From: Lunasporangiospora selenospora
Taxonomy: Eukaryota > Mortierellomycota > Mortierellomycetes > Mortierellales > Mortierellaceae
Direction: 5' to 3'
Length of the DNA: 11,542 nt
Assembly (NCBI GenBank): GCA_015680635.1
Contig: JAABOA010000790.1
Coordinates: 1-11,542 of the forward strand
Both the position numbers and the translations under genes were made by a program. Below, piece after piece: positions 6,110 to 11,542 of the stretch (positions within the stretch are counted from its first letter, which is position 1; each line of letters opens with the position of its first letter). The notes below the pieces were generated by a model. That model was given only the letters and a program-made list of their open reading frames with translations, was not told the origin of the DNA and did no database searches.

Positions 6110-8490
6110 TTATCGGAATTCTGGTCGCGACTCGTATGGAGGCGAGAGTCCTTCAGGTAAACTACCGGGTATAAAATTCAGATGAGGTGTCTCCTCAATA
6201 TGTCTCGCGTACCGCCCAAGACGTTCTCTCTCCAAATGACCTGTAAACCCCGCCATCGAGTTCCTACGTCGATGAGGAATGATTGTAATAATGCCTTCGC
6301 CAACAGCTTTTGTAGTGACCCTTGAATCGTCTCTTGGAATGTCTTCTTCATCCTCATCGGTTAGCCTCAAATCATTAAAGGCTCTTGAGTATCGGCGACC
6401 TGTTAGATCCTGTGAAACTCTTGGAGATGTTCCCCATGGAAGATCATCCAGTGGCGGTTCTTCACCCACAAGCGAGTATTCGCCCTGACGATGATCCAGA
6501 TAGTTCATATAAAGTGAACAGCAGAGACCACAAATGGAGAGGATAATAAAGAGTCCCTCGATATGCTGATATGATCCTTTGGTCACTTTTAGGATTGTTG
6601 CCACGATCATTGGGAGAAATGTCAATGAGGAGTTCAGTATGATGGTCATAATGCCGTAGGCAGTCCCGAGTTGATGATCCTGCACCAGAAAGGGGACGCA
6701 CGGCCAGATTGCAGACGCAAAGAGAGAGTATCCAAGTCCGAGGATGATCAAGGCAGGAATGGGTGACAGAGACGTGAATCCCATTAAAGAATGGGCTACA
6801 ATCAAGAAGATGGCTGACACGGAGATGTATCGGGATCTGTGTCCAAATCGATCTAGAAGGTATCCGCCAATCGGTGAACCAATTGAAGAGACTATATCGG
6901 GAATCGACTAAGCCAGTCGTAATAAGTTGAATAATAAAGGGAATAAGCAGCTGTTTTCAAGAGTAATAAAAGATCAACCCATGCTGCGCTCTTTCTAGTC
7001 AGTGGTGAGGGGTCTCTTCCTTACCATTGCTGCTCCTGCTTTTGTTGGGTTTCCAGGATACCACTTTTTCTGTAAAACTATTGTGTTGATGAAATGTAAT
7101 GTGGCCACTAGTAAGCACATCATCATCGGCACTATCAAAGTTAACAATACTACAAGCTGCACTTACAGTCCGAAGAGATGTGGAGAAAGGACGATACGGC
7201 GCCTATCCCCCCCCCCCAGAAATGACATGGTCAGTTACAGTTTAGCGGGCCTTTTGAGGGGAAGCGAAATACAAGGTGCAAACAACATACCATAGAGTAA
7301 AACACTGCAGAGTGCCAGAATCCAGAATGTGGTCTGCAGATCAAAAATCTCTGACCAATGCATCTGGTCATCTTCAGTCATTTCCTGTTCATTCTCCAGA
7401 GCCACTTCCTCCTCCATCGCCTCAGAAGACAAAGTAAAGGCAGAGTCGGTCGAGTAGTTGATCGCCTGTCGCCCAATAATTCTCTCGTTTGAATCCTGGA
7501 GCTTCTCCCGATCTCGTGCATCCAGCCTCACACCGGCCACTGTCCTAGACTCTGGTCGATCCAGGTAGGCAAGGGCACATCCACAGCCAAGACTGAACCC
7601 ACAGATGATGAATCCTACCCAGGCGGCGCCAGCGACGCCCAGACCACTCTTGCGCGCGATCCATGGAGAGATATTGTCGTTCAGGGCAGAGGCGATTCTG
7701 GCAGAGGACAGATTCAAGCCAAGAGCGAATCCAAGCCAGCGGTTCCTGAACCAGTCTGTGGTGATTTTTGCCTGGGCAACCTCAAGACACTCGCCTCCTA
7801 TCCCAAACACGAGACGACCCAGGATCATGACCCAGATCGCCTTGAAGGACACACCAATCGCAAAAATAGCCGTGCCAACGCATATTAGGACACTAAAGAT
7901 CACCAACATCAGCGAAACTGAGAGCCGGTCGATTAGAACGCCGCCCAGGAGGGGGAGAATAATGTTTGGGAAGGAGTACACGGAATACAGGAGATTGAGA
8001 TGGAACTGATGCGTTGCATAGTCGGTCCCGAGCCACTCCCGTAGCTGTACGTTTAGCGCCTATTTGGAAAGAGAAAAGGAGACAGACTCAACCCCCTATT
8101 AGCTGATGCTGATGCATAAATTTTGCCACAGTGGAATAGGCCAGCAACCATATCAACAGAAGTAAGCAGCAGCAGCAGCAGCAGTGACGAAATAAAAACG
8201 ATAGCTCAAAGTTGACGTACTGCTGGGGTATCGTAGCTATAATAGTTGCCAAAGAGAAGAAGACATGCTAATAAGAGGACTACCCAGTGGCGACGAGTGA
8301 CAGTATGAGCCTTTTCGTATCTCAGAGCTTGATCCGAAATAGGTTGTCCCATGCCTTGGAGTTGTGCAGTCGGACCGTCATCAAAGTCGGGGATCCTCCT
8401 GGGGTTGTTGAGGGAGTGGTAGGTATTGGAAGGTCGAGCAGTCGTCCCTGTGCTGGGGACGAGTGCCGTGTTCTCGCCAGTGTTGTCCAT
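6110..8490 (-). CDS. MFSD1-like major facilitator superfamily transporter, 5 exons
   Basis: Exons 8490-8221, 8059-7291, 7202-7167, 7077-7025 and 6907-6110 join in frame to 641 aa; introns are 161, 88, 89 and 117 nt, all GT-AG. The protein aligns along its length with animal MFSD1, a lysosomal dipeptide exporter. TM1 ends GNYYSYDTPAA (about 75-91). MFS motif-A-like GGVLIDR sits at 129-135, LGRLVFGIGGE at 170-180, the second-half repeat GSPIGGYLLDRFGHRSR at 386-402, and a SLFASAIWPCVPF / HQLGTAYG block follows. A long acidic loop (about 257-330, EAMEEEVALENEQ) separates the halves. Both tails are cytosolic; the C-tail of about 150 residues is much longer than in human MFSD1 (about 465 aa). N-terminal ENTALV partly resembles an acidic dileucine sorting signal. 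A vacuolar/lysosomal location is likely, and the substrate is inferred from family. Exons 3 and 4 are only 36 and 53 nt. The gene shares a 305-bp upstream region with the Q-rich gene. Confidence 0.93.
7207..7217 (-). repeat. G11 tract at a 3' splice site
   Basis: On the transporter's coding strand, eleven G followed by ATAG sit where a polypyrimidine tract is normally expected, directly before the acceptor of the 36-nt exon 3. The splice assignment is fixed by reading frame and homology. Confidence 0.85.
8165..8184. repeat. (AGC)6 trinucleotide repeat in transporter intron 1
   Basis: A perfect 20-bp AGC run lies inside the first intron (8220-8060) of the transporter gene, which reads it as CTG repeats. 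It is not translated. Confidence 0.95.
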
Positions 8491-8795
8491 GTGCTTGAGG
8501 AGAAGAGAGAGGAGGAGAATGACAAATGGGGAATGACAATGGACAGAATTGAATGAAATGGGCAAGAAAAAAAAGTCAGTGGGATGCACAAGCAGAAGAG
8601 TGGCACGGGAAAAAAAAGAGCAGAGAAATACCACGGGTGGACTGTGCGCCCCAGCCCCATGGCACAGGCAGGCCGATCGCCCAACGTGACTTTTGTTACA
8701 GAAGTTGAACCAGTCAGAGGCGCGTGCTCTGTTTCTCTTGCTCTCTCACACTCCTGTCTCTGCTCACCACCACCACCACCGCCACCACCGCCAAG
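8491..8795. promoter_or_regulatory. Divergent intergenic promoter region
   Basis: These 305 bp separate the start codons of two divergently transcribed genes: the MFSD1-like transporter (left, minus) and the Q-rich protein gene (right, plus). The transporter side has a pyrimidine-rich leader (CTCCTCCTCTCTC just before its ATG at 8490). The right side carries a pyrimidine stretch and then (ACC)5GCC(ACC)2GCC at 8766-8792, three bases before an ATG in good context (CCAAGATGG). No clear TATA box is seen. Shared regulation is possible but not shown. Confidence 0.5.
8766..8792. repeat. (ACC/GCC)n repeat in the leader of the Q-rich gene
   Basis: Nine trinucleotide units, (ACC)5 GCC (ACC)2 GCC, end just before the proposed start codon at 8796. 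Confidence 0.95.
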
Positions 8796-11460
8796 ATGGA
8801 CGCATCCTACCAACTACTCCAGCTTGGACATAGCCAGCCTTTGCAGTCATATCCTCAGACAGGAACGAGTACGGCCTCGTCCTCGTCACTCATGTTTTCA
8901 CTCGAGAGATACTCAGTCTGGTCCTCCATAAACGCCACCACTGCTACCACCAATTCAGCCTATCCAACACCTTCATCTACGATGCCAATGTCATCATGCT
9001 CTTCCGTTATCACCCCGTCTTCCCAACCACTGGTCGATACGAAGGATCACCAATCCTGGGTTCACTACTCAGGTCCCCCAGCACTTGCAATTTATTTGTA
9101 CCATTATCCCTGTAAGCTGCAATAGTTTCTTGGTCTCTTGAGCTAAAAAATGTTGTTTGCTGTCTGTGCCGATGGGTCAGCTTGAGAGTTGGAAGTTCAC
9201 TACACGTTTCAAATAGCTCGTGCAGATGATTCTTTAGATTGTTCGACCACCCCTTCGACTTTATCGTCATCGGATCGAGTCGCTATCTTGGGAATACTCC
9301 ATTCTCGCACACGTAGGCTACAATTTTTTTCGTTTCTTTGTCTGACAGTAAGATTTGTAATACCTTGACTAAACCTCTTTTCACGCGATGCTTTTGGTGA
9401 GAAAGCCTTGCTATCCATGTTAGCATTGGCAAGTGAGATCGAGGAGGGTCCAATCATGGTTTTCAAACAAGGCGAAAGAATACTGGTATGGAGATAACTC
9501 TGAGTATCAAGAAGGATTTGCCAATGGCGACTTTGTCTATTAGAGTCACCCCTACAAGTAAATGATTTTTTGTCAATTGTCCCTGATAGGATTGCTTCGC
9601 GCTGGGTGCTATGAGTCTCAAGCACTCCAAGCTCAAGGGTATAACTCGTGGATCAATGATCGGTTTTCGATATGCCCAGTCCTTGCATGGATCAATTCAA
9701 GCTGAGGCAAGTCTAGGAGGAGCGGAGAGTTCAGTATCTAATAGGAAGAGAAAAGGAAGGCGAAAAAGAAAAAAGACTAATCTCCTTGATTTCAGAATTG
9801 CAAGACGCAACTCAAGTTCAGGCGCACGGCAGATTGTCTCCGATGTGCAGCAACCCTTGCTCGGCATTGTGATATACGATCTCTAGAAGGTAGTGGTAGT
9901 AAATGTGGAGGCTTCAGCACAGCCTCAAACATCATAGTTCTAGACCCGGGAGGAGAGGCTGCCTCTATACACTGCCCAAAGGTAAAATGTAGCTTGACTA
10001 ATTGTCAGTGTAGATCAGCCTGAATATAGATGACTGACAATCTACTCAAATAGTCATTGCAGTCCTCAATGACCACAACCACTCCATCTTGTTCAGGTAT
10101 AAACACGCTGACCGCTTCGCTGGCACCAAAATGTAATCAAGAAGGAAGCACTCAGTCATTTGGTAGCTTCCACAGCCGGCCTATCGACTGTCCTTCAGTA
10201 ACTCTTTCCCAAACTCAGAGTGATTTTCATAAAAGTCAACAATTGAGCCAAGTACTGCGCCAGGATCATTCGCACCAACAGCAAAGGCAGCCCACTTGTC
10301 CGCCAGACCCATCGCAGCAACTTTTCCAATCTCAAATTTCTCAAATTATAGAAGTTGGCTCTTCTCAGCAGCTTGTTCCGTCTCAACAGCTTACTCCCTC
10401 ACTCCCACCTGCCCCGTCGCAGCAACTTGTTCCTTCTCAACAGCTTTCTTTACCTCAGCATCCGACCCAAACACGAGAATCTACACCATATCAACTTCCT
10501 GCCCAGGCTCTTCAGTCCGCTCCTTCCCAACAACTAGAGCCTTCTCAAGAACCACAACAGTCTATCCAATCTTTGCACTATGTCCATTCGCAGAATTCTA
10601 CCTTTTCACAACAGCATGTTCCGCCTCAACAATCAGCACAGCCTCCTCAACTTGCTCACTCTCGGCAGTCTGAACACTTTTATCAACCAGTCCGATATCG
10701 GCAACCCGTTTCTTCACAGCAACTTGTTAATAATCGGCAACCTAAACAGCCTCAGCAGCTCGCCCAATCTCAGCAGTCGGTGCAGTTGCAACCACTCACT
10801 CCTCTTCAACATCATGATCCTCCTCGGCAACCAACCCATTCACTGCATTTTAGTCCTTCTCACCATTCTACTAACACCTCTCGGCTTTTTAAGCAACATC
10901 AACAACTAACACTTTCACAGCCGATTACCAATACTCCCCAACAACCTGTGCAGCATGCTCAATATCCACAATATGATTCTTCTCAGTATCAAGATACTCA
11001 ATCTCTGCATGTTGATCATGCTCTACCAATATCCCAATCCCAGCAACCAGCCCCATCGCCACCTCGTGGATCGCCACCGCAGCTACCTCAGGACCAGCAG
11101 GAGGACCAGCAGGAGGACCAATGTGAACAAGAACCCCCACAGCTGCAGCATGAGGAACACTCGCTCCCGCCTCAAGAGTACCGACCACCGTTTTTTCAAC
11201 CACCTTCTGAGCACTATCGACTAGAACAACTATACGATGAATACCAGCAACATCTTTTGCAATACCAAAAGCTTCCACCGTTGCAACCTCAGCCACTCCA
11301 TCACCATTCATTCACACCAATTGCAGCTCTTGTGGCAGCTCCATGGCCAATCAACAGTACAATGGCGGTGCTCGGAACGGGGTCTGTGCCCGGATCAGCC
11401 ATGTCTGGCATGTTTGCGCCACTTTTTTTGTCTATTCCAGTCATGACTGTACGATCTTGA
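8796..11460 (+). CDS. Glutamine/proline/serine-rich protein, possible regulator; multi-exon model
   Basis: The secure part is the last exon, 10054-11460 (468 codons to TGA), rich in Gln, Pro, Ser and His with PSQQL-type repeats and an acidic QED repeat; it is disordered or prion-like in character. A preceding exon, 9796-9981 (62 codons), is well framed: CTAAT...TTTCAG acceptor, GTAAAA donor, phase 0 on both sides, 72-nt intron. It holds DCLRCAATLARHC, a Cys pattern C-x11-C-x2-C-x7-C that could bind zinc. A first exon 8796-9111 starts at a strong ATG and is Ser/Thr-rich. Joining 8796-9111, 9226-9347, 9402-9485, 9590-9733, 9796-9981 and 10054-11460 gives a continuous 752-aa frame with introns of 114, 54, 104, 62 and 72 nt. 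The middle three exons are tentative. Composition suits a transcriptional regulator; no DNA-binding domain is established. Confidence 0.5.
10364..10446 (+). repeat. 51-bp-spaced SQQL(V/T)PSQQL coding repeat
   Basis: Two near-identical stretches (10364-10392 and 10415-10443) start 51 bp apart and encode SQQLVPSQQLTP and SQQLVPSQQLSL. They look like a recent internal duplication within the Gln-rich exon, with weaker copies of PSQQL and SQQ motifs on both sides. Confidence 0.75.
11091..11120 (+). repeat. 12-bp tandem repeat encoding QEDQ units
   Basis: GGACCAGCAGGA is repeated about 2.5 times, giving QEDQQEDQQEDQ in the protein. It introduces a local acidic patch in an otherwise uncharged Gln/Pro-rich region. 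Confidence 0.85.
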
Positions 11461-11542
11461 ACAATAACGAAATACAAATTGTAGTATTGATACGAGTGGA
11501 TCATAAGATGAAATGCACCTTGACAAAACTCTTTTTTTTTTT
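11461..11542 (+). other. Downstream region of the Q-rich gene, ending in T11
   Basis: This short AT-rich stretch follows the stop codon. CAATAACG at 11462-11469 is only a weak match to a polyadenylation signal. The window ends inside a T run (11532-11542), so its true length is unknown. Confidence 0.4.

Noticed and set aside
8322-8813. A 163-codon minus-strand frame starting with poly-Gly over the intergenic region and transporter exon 1
   Set aside because: It is in the wrong frame for the MFSD1 homology. The Gly run comes from the ACC/GCC repeat, and it spans the divergent promoter.
10925-11311. A 128-codon minus-strand frame rich in Val, Ala and Gly opposite the Q-rich exon
   Set aside because: It is the antisense shadow of Gln/His/Pro-rich repeats (CAA, CAT and CCT read backwards as TTG, ATG and AGG types). 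It has no start context or splice logic, and the plus strand is clearly the coding one.

Overview
The window looks like nuclear DNA of a filamentous fungus, most likely an early-diverging lineage such as Mortierellomycota or Mucoromycota. That placement is an inference and not firm. The supporting signs are short introns (54-161 nt) with GTAAGT/GTATGT-type donors and one perfect TACTAAC branch site, pyrimidine-rich leaders, many simple repeats, and two proteins of animal-like lysosomal families. I found no bacterial operon structure, tRNA, CRISPR array or intact mobile element.

Layout, left to right. (1) 288-1356, minus: a four-exon gene for a secreted/vacuolar GILT-family thiol reductase, 258 aa. 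(2) 1796-2506: a graveyard of decayed sequence holding a frameshifted scrap of a second GILT gene tail, a stop-interrupted unknown coding frame, and a fragment resembling transposon-encoded (Fanzor/TnpB-like) proteins. (3) 3344-3745, minus: a small secreted-protein gene with a TATA box and a possible 5'UTR intron. (4) 4666-5069, plus: the 3' end of a possible spliced gene of unknown function. (5) 5097-5373: a clear degenerate piece of 25S/28S rDNA, rRNA sense on the minus strand, with the sarcin-ricin loop destroyed. (6) 6110-8490, minus: a five-exon MFSD1-type major facilitator transporter, 641 aa. (7) 8491-8795: a short divergent promoter. (8) 8796-11460, plus: a probable six-exon gene for a glutamine/proline/serine-rich protein. 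Its last exon (468 codons) is secure; the middle exons are a phase-consistent but tentative model.

The two well-supported enzymatic/transport genes both belong to families that act in acidic lytic compartments: GILT reduces disulfides during protein breakdown, and MFSD1 is known in animals as a lysosomal dipeptide exporter. They lie about 5 kb apart with debris between them, so a functional link is only suggested. I found no convincing novel multi-gene system. The most unusual content is the relic cluster (GILT tail, transposon-like fragment, rDNA fragment), which points to repeated insertion and decay in the left half of the window.
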